Shown in pieces: positions 49,133-61,120 of a stretch of DNA of 64,000 nucleotides. Below the pieces are notes generated by a model. The model was not told the origin of the DNA and did no database searches. It worked only from the letters and a program-made list of their open reading frames with translations. Made by a program: the position numbers and the translations under genes. Position 1 is the first letter of the stretch, and every line of letters begins with the position of its first letter. Source of the stretch: Torymus aiolomorphi (Eukaryota; Arthropoda; Insecta; Hymenoptera; Torymidae); NCBI GenBank assembly GCA_036365515.1, contig CM070874.1:171729797-171793796 (forward strand). The letters are read 5' to 3'.

Positions 49133-50666
49133 TTAATCCTCGTCACTATCTTCGTCTATTACAGGACCAATATCTGAAGTAGTAAATAATTCAGAAAGAA
49201 CTTTCGCTGGTCTAATAATTTTTGACTTATATCTTGCATTACTGAGATAATATATGATTGCAGCAATGTGAGAACAGGATTCTACAGTTCGTAATCCATT
49301 GGCACAGTCACACGCATGGCGTATGATACCGCTGTATCCAATTGAGTTAGGTTTGTATTCGATGTAGCATTTGTAAGTCTTATTGTTAATAGGCCTGGAC
49401 CTTATTAATACTTTAATGATATTTGGTTTGATCTTAATATATTCCAAATTGATATTGTTACTATCATCCATTAACTCAACCAAATAACATACGGCTTAAC
49501 TTAATTGATAGGTACCTGAAAAAAATATTTTGAGATCTCTTTCAGTCATCTCCGGAAAGTCAATGATTTCTTGGGATGTTAGCTTGATCGTAGTAGTGGG
49601 CCGTCTAGACCATCTGGTTGTCTCAGCTTCTAATGCTGAAGTATTTTCACTTTGATTAGAATTTAACATTCTTTCGATGATTATACCTTGTAAGCCACCG
49701 TCATCTTTATCGCTATTCAAACGCTTACCAAAAAGGTTGTTGAGAAAACATGCAATTCTACAATATGCACCAGCTTTTAGTAAAAGTTTATTATCTAATT
49801 GCTGGTGAAGAAGCTTATACTTTTTATCAAGAATACCATGAACAGCCTCTACAACCCATCTCAATTTCGTAACGTAACGAGATTCATTCGATTCAGTCGT
49901 AACTCAAGTTGGGTCTATTTCCCTTTAAAGCAGGCATGAGAATCTTAAAGCCAAGACTTTTTAAATAAGCTATCACATCCCTAAAACCTCTATCTACAAC
50001 GCAAACATCACCTTCTCTCATGATAATTCTTATACCATCTGGATCATCCATTACTTTCTTCATGATGCTTGCATCATTTTCTGTGGCTAAAAACGGACCA
50101 GGGACATCAACAACGAATCCGTCTGTGGTGCAAATAGTGAATGGCTTGGCTAAAGGATATTTCTTCTGACCTGAATATGACTTTCTTTGGTATTCATTAT
50201 TTTTACGTTTTTGGTGACGTAAGTAAGTTCCATCAAAAAACAGAACAAGCTCGTTCTCTAATTTAAACAGTTTTTTTGCATAAATGGAAGTGTGATCACG
50301 TATGAGATCCTCCCTTTTAATACCTTTTACTCCAAAATATTTCGGTAGGACATCTTTTTCAAATGAATTAATTACTGATTCACAAAAATCTGAAACTTTT
50401 ATTTCGTTTTCTATTGCGAAAATAGACGAAATAAAATTATTCGACGATCCAGTTCGTAATTTAAATAAACATATAACCAGGGCTTGTGTAACGTCTCTAG
50501 AATCCGATGATCTCATGGAAACTAATAATTTTCTCAGCTCTTGCAATTGATCAGTCGAAAGACTAGTAAAAGAGAATAATTGTTTTTCGCTAAGCTCTGA
50601 TGATTTTATTTTATCTAAAAATGTTTCCGAGGCTAAATCTGAAATTTTTTTTGTTAAAATAAACAT
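49133..50666 (-). pseudogene. Transposase: DDE_Tnp_4-like catalytic domain and C-terminal SWIM zinc finger
   Basis: There are three collinear pieces on the minus strand. 49893-50666 carries the catalytic core: ELVLFFDGTYLRHQ (first D, DGTY), KSYSGQKKYPLAKPFTICTT, then GPFLATENDASIM and GDVCVVDRGFRDV (second D). After a one-base shift near 49895, the part ending at 49496 starts with KLRWVVEAVHGILDKKY, carrying the terminal E. An in-frame TAA at 49496-49498 separates the last piece (49133-49483), which has a SWIM finger (RHACDCANGLRTVESCSHIA, CXC...CXH) and an acidic tail. Role: cut-and-paste transposition, with the SWIM finger probably binding DNA or protein. The lesions are few, so decay is moderate. 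Confidence 0.82.
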
Positions 50667-50908
50667 ATTTCATCTGCAGTTAAAAAACTCGTGTTACTGT
50701 ATATCTGTATTAGTTTCAGGTCATCATCAAAAAATCGTTTTTTTTATTAAATGCTCGGCACAAACTCGATTGTCATTTGGAATAAAGATTTGCATTTCTT
50801 TGAACATTGCAGTCTTGCAGTCAATCGTACACATGCCAAGTTATTTTTGTTTCTACAAACGCAACATACTATATGAGAAATCATAGTTCTTTTGAGGGGA
50901 AACTCGGT

Positions 50909-51238
50909 GGAAGGTTTTTTTTTCTACAGTTTTCTACGGTTTTAATACTACCTCAACAACGCTCCCTGAACTCTGAGAGCTGGGTATTTCCGAGCTTGAC
51001 TGCGAACTCATTGGCTGACTTTGATCACTGGTTGAAGGTTCTACTTTTCGTGTCCCAAAAAAAACAAGTTACATTTATCGCAAAATTTAAACCCAATGTC
51101 AACATTATTCACATTTAACTGCTCACAAACTGCTTCGACTTCACTAGCTGAATTAATGATCTTAATCTGAGCTGATATTTTACTGAGATTTCGCTTGAAG
51201 CAGTTGCAACATTGATCAGTATCATCAAATTCATCCAT
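50909..51238 (-). pseudogene. Transposase N-terminal zinc-binding region and Ser-rich linker
   Basis: It starts at 51238 (MDEFDDTDQCCNCFKRNLSK). It has CCNC and CDKC pairs about 40 residues apart, like an N-terminal zinc finger of DDE transposases. The frame stops at 51041, but the neighbouring frame continues as a Ser/Gln-rich linker (QSQPMSSQSSSEIPSSQSSG) to about 50940. A one-base shift, or an intron beginning at the GT in gaaaaGTAGAA, would join them. The stretch 50667-50908 before the catalytic piece is not clearly coding. Confidence 0.55.
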
Positions 51239-52976
51239 GTTCGATGTAAAAACTAAAATGGAGAATATTTAAGATATATTATGGGATCATGAATATAATT
51301 ACAATAAATATCGATGATCTTTAAACAGTTACTTGTGTAATAATCAATCTTTTTTAAAGCTAAGCCATTATGTAATTATCACAAAATTAATGAATTTGAT
51401 TATTATTTTATATTAAAATGATCTTTTTCACCAAGAAATATAATTCACTTAAAACTATTTTGATAATAATTAATGAATGGTAAAAAATTAAATATTTCTT
51501 GAAATGTGGACTGTATTCTGTTTTTTGTTAGGTATTGTCGGAAATTGAGATGACGATCTATTCTAATTACTCGAAAGTACAAGTATAGACATAGATAATT
51601 TAAGCAAAACGAAACCTTTATAAAGAGAGGGTTCTCTATTAAGAGAGAGCTTTTAAATACGCTTCTTTTAACGCACACCTTTGTAAGAATGAGATTATCT
51701 ATATATAAATACTTTTTTGGCAACTTGCTTGCGGAAAGCTAAGCAACATCTCGTGATTACAATCCCATACAATCACTAAAAAAAAGAGATATGTTCTTAA
51801 TTATTTATAATATTGTTTAAAACCTGGACCATCATTATTATCAATTTCCTTTAATATTAACTACTATTAAAATACTATTACAATACTAATAACATGTTGT
51901 GAAATTATATAGTGCAATATTTAATTATATGTAGGCTAGGCTTTAAAACTGTGCATGACAATGCTTGATAGCAAGTTCTTATAAACAAAATATATGTTTT
52001 CAATGAACAGATTTGATCTTTTTTTATTAGTTAATGAAAAATTCATTGGATTTGCAACATATTCCAAGAAACTAAAAGTTAATTAAATCTATACAATATT
52101 GTACTTAATCATCAATTAAGTTACCAAATATGTTGCACAATGGGTGCATTTCTCAATTTAATAAAAACCTCTACTCATTGGAAAAACCCATTTTATTTAT
52201 GAGAAGATGATATTAAGTATAGTGATACGAATTCTTAAATTCCACATCTAATATTTTTAAAAACTTTCCAGACAAAAAAAGCTCGATTTATGACTGCATT
52301 ACACAATGTTATTTCATAACGCATTCAAAAAAATTAGTAAACTGTTCAAGATTTGTTTAGGTTATACAACATGGTAAATGAGATAAAATTAAAAAAAAAA
52401 ATTTGATCGCTTTACCTAGAAAGCATTAAAAGTTTACAGAAATGAAATATTTCATAAACTCGATGCTAGTAGATTTCATATATTTTGAGAATCACCAATT
52501 TCTATCAATAGTATGTTCGTGTACTTATCAAATTCAATTTTGCAATAAACAGTGGTTTACAGAGTGGTTTTCCAAAACATACTTTAAAAATGTATAACCT
52601 GGCAATTAAATATTTAGTTTGTGAAATGGTGCAAAATAACCGATACTTTCCTGTGATAAAATTAAATAAGAAAAAAAAAGAATAGTAATATTCTTCATAC
52701 ATATATCCGGAAAAAACTTACAACATATAAAACAGATGCAAAAACTAGCTGGCTTTGCAACAAAAGTTGTACTTAAATATTTGAGAAAAAATTAATAAGT
52801 TTTCGACTATCCTTTTAAATAGACTTGCAACTAGCAAGAAATTGTGATGTACTTTTTTAGTAGCAAGTATTTAAAAAAGTATTGTTCTTCATTTTAGATA
52901 AACAATATACTCACTCAAACTCATTTCAATAGGCCCGTTACACTCAAAAAAATATAAGGACCAGATACGGAAATAC
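51239..52976. other. AT-rich interior of the DDE/SWIM transposon, no gene seen
   Basis: Only short frames of random composition occur here. The possible transposase promoter, upstream of 51238 on the minus strand, was not identified. Confidence 0.6.
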
Positions 52977-53056
52977 CATGGGTTAGTATATCTATATATA
53001 TGAGGAACAGTGCTTATTCCCGCTGTTCCTCGTATATATAGATATACTAACCCATG
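52977..53056. repeat. Long near-perfect hairpin (34-bp arms, 12-nt loop)
   Basis: The arms CATGGGTTAGTATATCTATA... (52977-53010) and its complement (53023-53056) differ at one position. Pairing continues imperfectly for about six bases outward. The size resembles a small fold-back element or a microRNA-like precursor; there is no evidence of expression. Confidence 0.85.
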
Positions 53057-53407
53057 TTATTTCTGTTGGTTTCACAAGTGAACAGACCATTCCGGTCGTT
53101 TCTCCTGTCTAATTAACAAAATAAATTAGTTAAAATAGACAATTTGAGTTAAATAGAATGAAGAAAAGTAACATTTTTTTATTTTATTTTATTATATTTT
53201 AACACAATTTGTCTATTTCAACTCTTCTTTTTATAACTAGACAGCAGAATCGACCGAAATAGTCGGTTCACTACCGAAACGACCAATAAAAAAAACGCAC
53301 CCCACATGTTGATATTCAATTACTGAACTATTTCAATCGTTTGTTACTTTAAAGCATATTTTTATCATTATAATTATGCAGATCGGTAGTTGAAGTACAG
53401 ATGAATA

Positions 53408-53848
53408 TATCGCCAGTGCCTGTGAAAAAAAAATTTTGTGCTCAAACGCTATGAAAAAAAACACGGAATCCTAAAAGGCTATGAAAAAAATTTTTTTTTA
53501 TGTAACGCCGTAAAAACAAACACATGCACATAAAACACCGTGAAGAAGAACACCCGTGCGTAAGACGCCGTGAAAAAAAACACACGTGCGTAAGACGCCG
53601 TGAAGAAAAACACCCGTGTGTAAGACATAGCGTTAATTTACATAGTATTTTTTTTCATAGCATTGCTACGGTATGTGTTTTTTTTCACGGCATCTCGAGA
53701 GCAAGGGTTTTCTTTTACAGCGTTAGTCCATACAATACTTTTTTTCATGGCGTTCTCATCAAACTGTTTTTTTTCACGGCACTTAAAGAGAGGGGTTTTT
53801 TTTCACACCAGTTTTGGGCGGGTTTTTTTTTCACAGACACCGGCGATA
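53408..53848. mobile_element. 441-bp MITE with fold-back structure
   Basis: Terminal inverted repeats start TATCGCCAGTGCCTGTGAAA and, on the other end, TATCGCCGGTGTCTGTGAAA. The flanking dinucleotide TA on both sides (53406-53407 and 53849-53850) could be the target duplication. Inside, ~30-bp units with the core 'gccgtgaaaaaaaacacacgtgcgtaaga' repeat on the left and their complement, with 'tttttttcacggc', on the right. Non-coding. Confidence 0.72.
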
Positions 53849-53978
53849 TACTCCAGGCGGCACTTGACTATCTGCATATCAACTCATAATAATTAATATT
53901 GATGCATAGTTACAAATACATACATATGTTCATATGTATCACGAATAATTCTGTAATATGCAGTTTCCCTGCGCCCGA

Positions 53979-54709
53979 AAAAGGCTATATCAGGCCTTTT
54001 GTAGCTACCGGAGAAGCAATACTCAATTCTAAAAAATGTTTTTCATTAAAAAAATTTTGAGAATATTTTTGTATGTCCTAACACGTATTGAACAATCTTC
54101 TTTGAGGTTATGTTTCAAAAACTTGGTAAAAAACACGAAAAAAATGTTTATAATTTAATTTTATAGCATTATTTGATGCAAAAATGGTAGTTCTGACAGT
54201 GGAATTTGAAGATATAGAAAGAAATTGAAAAAAAATTGTTCATAAACACATATTTAGCTATTGGTTTTGAGGTTATGTGCCAAAAACATGGGAAAAATGC
54301 TTAAAAAATCGGTTTTTTCGAATTTTAAATATGTTTCGGCTCGAAAACGCAAATTCGGACACCGCCATTTGAAAGAACGGGAAAAATATACACAAAAAAT
54401 CATTATTTACAAGTTAGCCAAAAATTACCTACATAACCTAAAAAATCATTGAAAAATTAAAAATTTTTTTCTCAGCTCAATTTTTTTTTTTAAATCTGAA
54501 AAAAATGAGGCTGTTTTCTTACTCAAAAACACATGTCTGTGAATTTTTTCAGATTTTTTTAAAGAAAGGGTCGAGCGGAAAAAAATTTTTTCGAAAAAAC
54601 ACGTTTTTTAGGTTAGGAGACTCAAATCATCACCTAGGGAGCTGAAAATTTGGCTAGAGAGGTTTTTAATAATGTACTTTCGAATGGTTAATCCCCAAAA
54701 AAATCCAGG
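53979..54709 (-). repeat. Right terminal inverted repeat of the DDE/SWIM transposon
   Basis: Reverse complement of 48186-48896. It ends ...ccccaaaaaaatccagg at 54709. Confidence 0.92.
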
Positions 54710-56627
54710 TGAGTGCAATTTTGACCATCTTATCCCGCTATAGCCTTTGTTAAAAATATCATTTCTCAATTGTAAATATATTTTATTTTGTACTTATAGT
54801 TGGAACTTTGTCGTTATTTTAATAAAGTATCACATTATTACTTTATTTTCTTATAGTTATACCCTGCTAAAAATAATATGAAAGAACACTGACATTTCAT
54901 GACTTTACACCTGTCACTATCGCTGCTGTCCCTTCATTGCTTCCGCACATGTTTAACGAATAGCATGTAAACCAGCACTAGTTTACGACCTGAACATAAA
55001 AGTGCGGTGGTTCCACATCATTCATCGAGGAAGACCTTTTGCTGCTGCAGCCACGCTGTCATCTCTGAGATCGTACCGAGTTTCCCGCCAACGTGGCCTG
55101 TAGATTATAGCGGTCAGCTTCGTGGTTATGTTTCTCATGTTTACATCTAGGTGAGACCGGCGCATTCACACTTTCATGTATTTTTGCTTCTGACTCATGC
55201 TTCTTCATTTTTCTAGTTGTGCTACGAGGATCTATGTATTAGCTGGGGAAAGCTATTTCTTCTTTCTCTGCCAGTCGTGGTAACTTCTTTCTGATCCCTG
55301 CACCTGATGCCAATAGAGTACTTTTTGCAAGTTTGTTGCCGTCTCCACAACTGGTGAGCAATATTCTAATATTTAATAGTTTGCCATTGCCAAGTACTTC
55401 AACCACGGTTGGTTCTTCTAGGGTTGACTGGGTGGCTTCCGTCATTGGAGATGGCTTGGTCGACTTATCTGTGTGTACATTTTCAAGGATGACGTTTGGT
55501 ATAGAAAGTCTTTTATTACCAGTGCTAAGTTTCCTCTATCACTGTAAGTTATATAACAATAATTTATACTTTTATATATAGAATACAGATCATGAATATT
55601 ATAAATATAATAACAATAATAATAAGCCTTTATTAACTGTTACAGTTATAAAGTTTTTATATTTCATCCTTGATATCATCCGCAATGTGTGTTTTAAATA
55701 CTAAATTTAAAAAAAATCAGAAAGACCTGTACATGTCAATATGCTTTAATATATCTGCTTATTTTATAAATATATGTGACTTGGCAATAATTATAAATGC
55801 TTTCTATTGTCTTGTACTGAATCAATTAATATTCAGTTTTTTTTGTCGAGAATAATGTATGTTAGAAAAATAAGCCAAAATGCAATTAAATGAATAATAA
55901 GAGAATAGTAAGCTTCGTTAAAGGTAGTTGAATCTTGTATGCTTATGACACGAGTGTTCATATGAAAGAGCACTGGCATTTTGTATGACTGGCATTTTGC
56001 TCAGAGTTCCGAAACCCCAATTTTCTTCAAACCCACAGAAGTTGATGGCAACACCTTAAAATAAAATTCTGTACAGTTATAGCCCCTAACGCCTCCCCAG
56101 AAAAAAGTTACAGCCATTCTGATTTTCGAAAAAAAGGGGAAATTTGAGCATTATTTAATGTATTTTCCTTCTGTTCATTGTTTGCGTTATTACAAAAATA
56201 TATCTAATGACAAACAGTTAAAACATTTCATTATGTACAATATAAAGAATCAAATATGTGAAACAAACAAATTTATGAAACATACATAAATTATGTAAAA
56301 TATAAAGAGTTAAGTCAAATTATTAATTAAAAAAAATGTTATTAGCTCAATATATTCAATTTTTTTCGATATTTGTGTTATTTCTGTTTTGTGCTTCCAA
56401 GGTTAAATCAAAATTCCAGAGCTTCTTTCCTTTATTTATAAGGGAATTTGTTAGTGTAAAGTTTTATCTTACTTTTAAGACAATAATATGTGGTTAGCGG
56501 TAATTTAAGAGGATTGGTATTTAAAATCCAAATAATCCTATTTCCTCGATAAATTTGTCATTGGTCTCAATTATATTGCTGCTCTCTGACTTCTCTGAGA
56601 ACTCATGACTTCTATATTATTTCTAAC
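54710..56627. other. Unassigned AT-rich DNA
   Basis: It contains one weak minus-strand open stretch (55239-55520, listed separately). 54880-55230 is GC-richer but shows no recognisable protein. Nothing else was identified. Confidence 0.6.
55239..55520 (-). other. Possible exon or protein remnant, unknown function
   Basis: The minus strand stays open for ~94 codons: upstream SIPNVILENVHTDKS, then MTEATQSTLEEPTVVEVLGN and a C-terminal stretch GAGIRKKLPRLAEKEE, ending in a stop at 55239. An AG-ending pyrimidine-poor site lies at the 5' side. The composition is protein-like rather than AT-random. No family could be named; a host exon or an old element is equally possible. Confidence 0.25.
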
Positions 56628-56740
56628 AAAAAACCGCTGCCAATTCATTGACACGTAGCTTCCTCAAACTTAATTTACTGATTCCTTTAATTAATTTTTA
56701 ATTCCAATTTTAAAATTTAATATTTTATTTTGTACGATGA
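56628..56740 (+). mobile_element. Hairpin-ended element copy D, 5' end only
   Basis: 'aaaccgctgccaattcattgacacgtagcttcctcaaacttaatttactgattcctttaatt' matches the first ~90 bp of copy A almost base for base. Similarity fades after about 56740 and no 3' hairpin follows, so it is a truncated or diverged copy. Confidence 0.75.
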
Positions 56741-56880
56741 GACTATGTTAAATGGTTTGTGACTTTTTATTTTTACTCTTTTTACTTTTTATCATAAAAA
56801 AGCAATTATTATTATACAATTTTATATTTTACAAAAAAGAAATTCATTGCCCACAAAAAACAAAAAAAAAATAGCTACTG

Positions 56881-56970
56881 CCAACTGCGTGAAAAAAACT
56901 GCGAAAAGAGATACATTGTGAGGTTACATTGCCTTACAAAACTCTTTTCGCATTTTTTTTCCGCAGTTGG
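56881..56970. repeat. Imperfect inverted repeat (29-30 bp arms, ~31-nt loop)
   Basis: Left arm CCAACTGCGTGAAAAAAACT... (56881-56910); right arm ...TTTTCCGCAGTTGG (56942-56970). It probably is a small fold-back element or the relic of one. Confidence 0.75.
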
Positions 56971-57935
56971 ATATGGCTAAGGTATACCTATATATAGTGG
57001 CCAAGCACCGATGTCATATCGTAATACTTATACGTTACCGCCTAGCGCCTTTTATGTTGTATATTCGATTGTAACAACATGGCCACGTGGTTTCTCTTCA
57101 AAACTAAATGAATAATTATTATTAATTTATGTTATTTTTATTAATATGTATTTTTTATACGTAATCAACGGAGACCCTAAAGATGCTAAACGTTCTTTTT
57201 TAAATCTGATAATTTAATACGTTTTCTGTTCTACTTACTTCTTTTTAGGTTAGAATAAACTACGTATACTTTTTAATTTTTAAATTTATTTTTTAAATAT
57301 TATATTTTATAAATGATTTTCATACTACTCTATTAATAGTATACCTCTTTTGAATTTCGTCCTTTATGGAATTATTTTAATGAATAATTTCAATTTATAA
57401 AATGTTTTATTGATTCTTTTATTCATATTTATATTTCTTAAATTATACATTTTCAATTCCTTACAAATTGTATATTAATGGTTTTAATTCTAAAAATTCC
57501 AAAATTCAATTAATTCCAAGAAAAATTCAATTAAAATCTATAATAACTACGATAATGAGGGGGTGCCATACTCAATTTTTACCGACCGAGTCGATTCAGC
57601 GTTTTGAAGCTAATAAAAAATAAAATACACCGAATTATGCAAAATCAAGAGAACATTGCTCTAAGTTTCACAATATTCTACCGTGACGTACACGACCAGC
57701 GGGTCAGTACAATACATAACTAGCCTACTTATAGATACGAGAGCGAGAGGTAAATAAACACCCGAACCGGTGATAACGCGCGCCCAGCGAAAATTATCAA
57801 TACTCACTCTCAAGCGGCACCTCTGACGTCATAAACGTAAACACCTGTATTGTCATGTGCGAGAGAGAAGAGCAGACAGCCGATTAGTATTTGAAGGGCC
57901 ACGATTCTAGGAATCGACACGCACTTAGTACACGT
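56971..57935. other. Unassigned DNA; GC-richer 5' flank of Copia-D
   Basis: 57000-57550 is AT-rich without features. 57660-57935 is GC-richer and contains TGACGTCA (57826-57833), a perfect cAMP-response-type palindrome. It does not resemble the Copia-D LTR, and its origin is unknown. Confidence 0.5.
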
Positions 57936-60259
57936 AAATTTAGTAGAAAATAAATTTAATAAGAGAATTAAAAAGATGCAATGTGATAACGGTAGAGAAT
58001 ATCTAAATGGCGAAATTTTCGATTTTGTAAAATCAAAAGGATTAGAATTATTGACATGTCCACCCTACGTTCACGAATTAAATGGAGTAGCGGAGAGATA
58101 TAATAGATCAGCAATGGATATAGGTAGATGATTAATGAGGGAAGCAAAAATTCATAGAAGATATTGGCCTGAAATAATGAAAACGGTAGCTTATTTAAAA
58201 AATCGAACAATTGCAAACACGTCAGAGAATAAAACTCCTTATGAAACATTTTTCGGAATAAAGCCAAATGTTAAAAATTTACGGAAGTAGAGTCTTCGTA
58301 AGAGTTCCGGAAGCTCTAAGGAAAAGTAAGTGGGATAATAAGGCACAACTAGGTGTATTAGTAGGATACGTTGAAAACGGTTATAAAGTCTTAGTTAATA
58401 ATAAAGTAATTACTGCAAGGCATGTTCATGTAATAGAAGATAGTATAAAGTTAATCTGTTTAGAAAACGAAAATAGTGATTCTGAAATTAACGTAGAATT
58501 AAATGAAACAAACAACAGCGGTTCTGAATAGCCTTCTCACTCTACTGCGACCTTTGGGGAAAGTAGAGGAGAGCAAACTGAATTAATCGATGCGAATAAT
58601 GTAAACGATAACGAATCTGATAACGAAGACAACGAAAATAGAGATAGACTAACAATACCGCGAAAATCTCAAAGAAAGAAAAGTCCAGTAAATAGATACG
58701 GAAATCAAGTTACTCATTTTATTTATGTAAATTATATTGATGCAAATGTACCAAATACATTCGAGGAGGCGATAAACTCCAGCGAATATAAACAATGGCA
58801 AATAGCAATGGATTCCGAAATAAACAGTTTAAAGAAAAATCACACATGGAAAATTGTCGAAAGGCCAAAAGATAAAAAGGTCATTGATGTTAAATGGGTT
58901 TATAAAAAGAAAAATAACGATACTTATAAAGTGAGATTAGTTGTAAGAGGATTCCAACAAAAAGAATATGTTGAAAATGTTTATTCACCTGTAGGTAAAA
59001 TGCAAACGTTGAAAATTTTATTGTCTTAGAGTTGTAAAAATAATTTGTTTATAGAACAAATGGATGTTGAAACGGCATTTTTAAATGGCAATGTAAAATC
59101 AAAAGTGTACATTAATGAACCAAAAGGTTATGAAACTGGAGACAATAAAGTTTGCAAATTGCAAAAGGCTCTGTATGGTCTCAGAGAAAGTCCTAGAGCA
59201 TGGTATGGTTGTTTCAGCGAATATGTCGAGAAATTAAATTTTGTAAGAAGTAACTATGATTACTGTCTATATGTAAATAATACAAGCAAAGATTCAATAT
59301 ATATACTAGTTTTTGTAGATGATCTCTTGATTTGTTGCAAAGACAAAGATAAAATAAACAAAGTAAAAGCAAGTTTAATGGAAAGATTTATAATGAAAGA
59401 TTTGGGAAAAATTAACCAATATATTGGCATCGATATTGAATATAGTGAAGATAGAAGTAAAATGACTTTAAGTCAAACGAAATATATCGAATCTTTGGCT
59501 ATAAAATACAACCTTGAAAATGCAAAATTATACGATACTCCAATCGAGAGTAATCTAAAATTAGAACAAGCAAATGAAATAGATGAAAGAATAAAATACA
59601 GAAATTTAATTGGCGAATTATTATATATCAGTATAGGCACAAGGCCAGATATAACATATAGCGTTAATTATTTAAGTCGTTACTAAAGTTGTTATGACCA
59701 AAGACACTTTAAATATGCATTGAGAATTTTGAAATACTTATTTAAGACTAAAGATTTAAAGCTAATGTACTATGATAATGTTAACAGCGAAGTATTAGAT
59801 TGTATGGTCGATTCTGACTATGCAGGAGATAATGTAGATAGAAAATCTACAACAGGTTTTGTAATTAGATTATATGGAAATTTAATTTTTTGGAAAACGC
59901 ATAAACAAAGCACAGTAACAAAATGTTCTACTTTTGCAGAATATACTGCTATGTCCGAAGCAGTACCAGAAATCTTGTTCATTAAAAATTTATTATGCGA
60001 ATCATTTAACGTAAAATTTGTTAAACCAATTGAAATGTATGAAGATAACTCAGGCGCAATTGCAATCGCAAAATTTGGTAATTTTACAAAAAACTCAAAG
60101 CACATTGAAGTGCAGTATCACTACGTTAATGAAAACTACGAAAATGGAATAATTGATGTTGTAAAAATAGACTCAGAATTTAATCTAGCTGATATGTTAA
60201 CAAAGAGTTTAGATAAGACGAAGTTTTTGAAAAATAGAAAAGCGTTGACAGTGATTTGA
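57936..60259 (+). pseudogene. Copia-D: 5'-truncated Copia polyprotein (integrase to RNase H)
   Basis: The coding part begins in the integrase core (KRIKKMQCDNGREYLNGEIF, second catalytic D) and has the E segment (ELNGVAERYNRS). A TGA at about 58126 and a frameshift near 58275 interrupt it. From 58268 to 60259 a single frame continues with stops at 58529, 59027 and 59684. It has an acidic linker, the RT motifs (VKWVYKKK, QMDVETAFLNG, KALYGLRESPRAWY, LVFVDDLLICC) and RNase H (DSDYAGDNVDRKSTTGF, KCSTFAEYTAMSEA). Gag and protease are absent. The stop codons are consistent with C-to-T type changes (for example CAA to TAA). Confidence 0.88.
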
Positions 60260-60357
60260 AATAAAAGAAATCTATTAACGATGTGATACTTAAAATTACT
60301 GTATGACTGAATGAAAGAATGAACATTTAATTATAATGTTGAAAATTCAAGGAGGCG

Positions 60358-60662
60358 TGTTGGAATATGTGAATGTTTGAACATGCAGCGCGCTGTACGC
60401 GAGGATAGGTACAATGGTATGCGCGTCTGCCAAGCGACGGCGAACGAAGCACACACATGAGTGTCTCCCCACTCCAGTATGTCTGTATGAGAGTTGCGTG
60501 AGATGCGAGAGCAGTGAAACGCACTTAGAATGTTTCTTACTCTCTCGCTATTCAACTGGGATGTAAGTCGGACGCGCCGACTGACGTTTTTGCCACCTCA
60601 ATAAACTATATTTATCTCTCTCTATTAAATAATGGTTTCTTACTTTACCACAAACCTCAACA
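60358..60662 (+). repeat. Copia-D 3' LTR
   Basis: It starts TGTTGGAATATG after a purine-rich 'caaggaggcg' and ends ACCTCAACA, giving TGTTG/CAACA ends. AATAAA (60600-60605) is near the end. The end motif ccacaaacctcaaca is repeated once more at 60674-60688, so the boundary could also be 60688. No 5' LTR is present. Confidence 0.75.
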
Positions 60663-60781
60663 CTATTAATTATCCACAAACCTCAACAAACATGAGAATG
60701 GATTGTATCGAAGATAGAATTCGAGATAAAGCTGATTCATTTAAAAAATTGTCGATCCGCGATGATTAAAATATACATATT
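60663..60781 (+). other. Sequence between two Copia LTRs
   Basis: It contains a second 'ccacaaacctcaaca' and a short open stretch MRMDCIEDRIRDKADSFKKL that resembles the beginning of a Copia gag. It may be a remnant of a tandem or solo Copia-D insertion. Too short to be certain. Confidence 0.35.
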
Positions 60782-61120
60782 TGTTGAAGTGGGTATATAA
60801 ATGAGGAGGCCAAAACACTATATAAAACAATAAAACTCTTTATTGAGACTCTGAGTAGGTTGGTGGCACAGGGTGTAGCGAAGGTGATACGTCCGTATCG
60901 GTCGGCGTTCGGCACAGGAGAGAGAGAGAGTCGCGCCGTCGTAGCCGCGAACACGGAGCAGACGTTGTCGTGTAGAGGGGAGACCGCAGTACATCCACTG
61001 CACTCCTCTGCTGTGTAGGCTGGCGCCATCTCGGCGCTGTGGACAGCGGCGCATACCGTGATGTTCCGCTGTAGAGCGTTGCGTGGACTCAAAGCAGTCA
61101 AAGCCCACGTGCTTCTTACA
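60782..61120 (-). repeat. Copia-E 3' LTR
   Basis: On the minus strand it begins TGTAAGAAGCACG, just after the polypurine tract, and ends CCACTTCAACA. It is 339 bp. The partner LTR lies beyond the right edge of the window. Confidence 0.75.

Larger units (their letters stand above)
48186..54709 (-). mobile_element. DDE/SWIM DNA transposon with long terminal inverted repeats
   Basis: Terminal inverted repeats at 48186-48896 and 53979-54709 match along their whole length with moderate divergence. Outer ends read CCTGGATTTTTTTTGGG and its complement; inner ends read ggcctgatatagcctttt. Between them the minus strand carries one broken transposase gene (49133-51238), then ~2.7 kb of AT-rich DNA with a hairpin and a MITE. 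No convincing target duplication is seen. The transposase type (DDE_Tnp_4-like plus SWIM) suggests an ISL2EU/IS4EU or Harbinger-related group; the exact superfamily is uncertain. Confidence 0.8.

Noticed and set aside
51445..51723. 92-codon minus-strand frame in the DNA transposon interior
   Set aside because: AT-rich, Phe/Leu/Tyr/Asn-dominated composition expected by chance.
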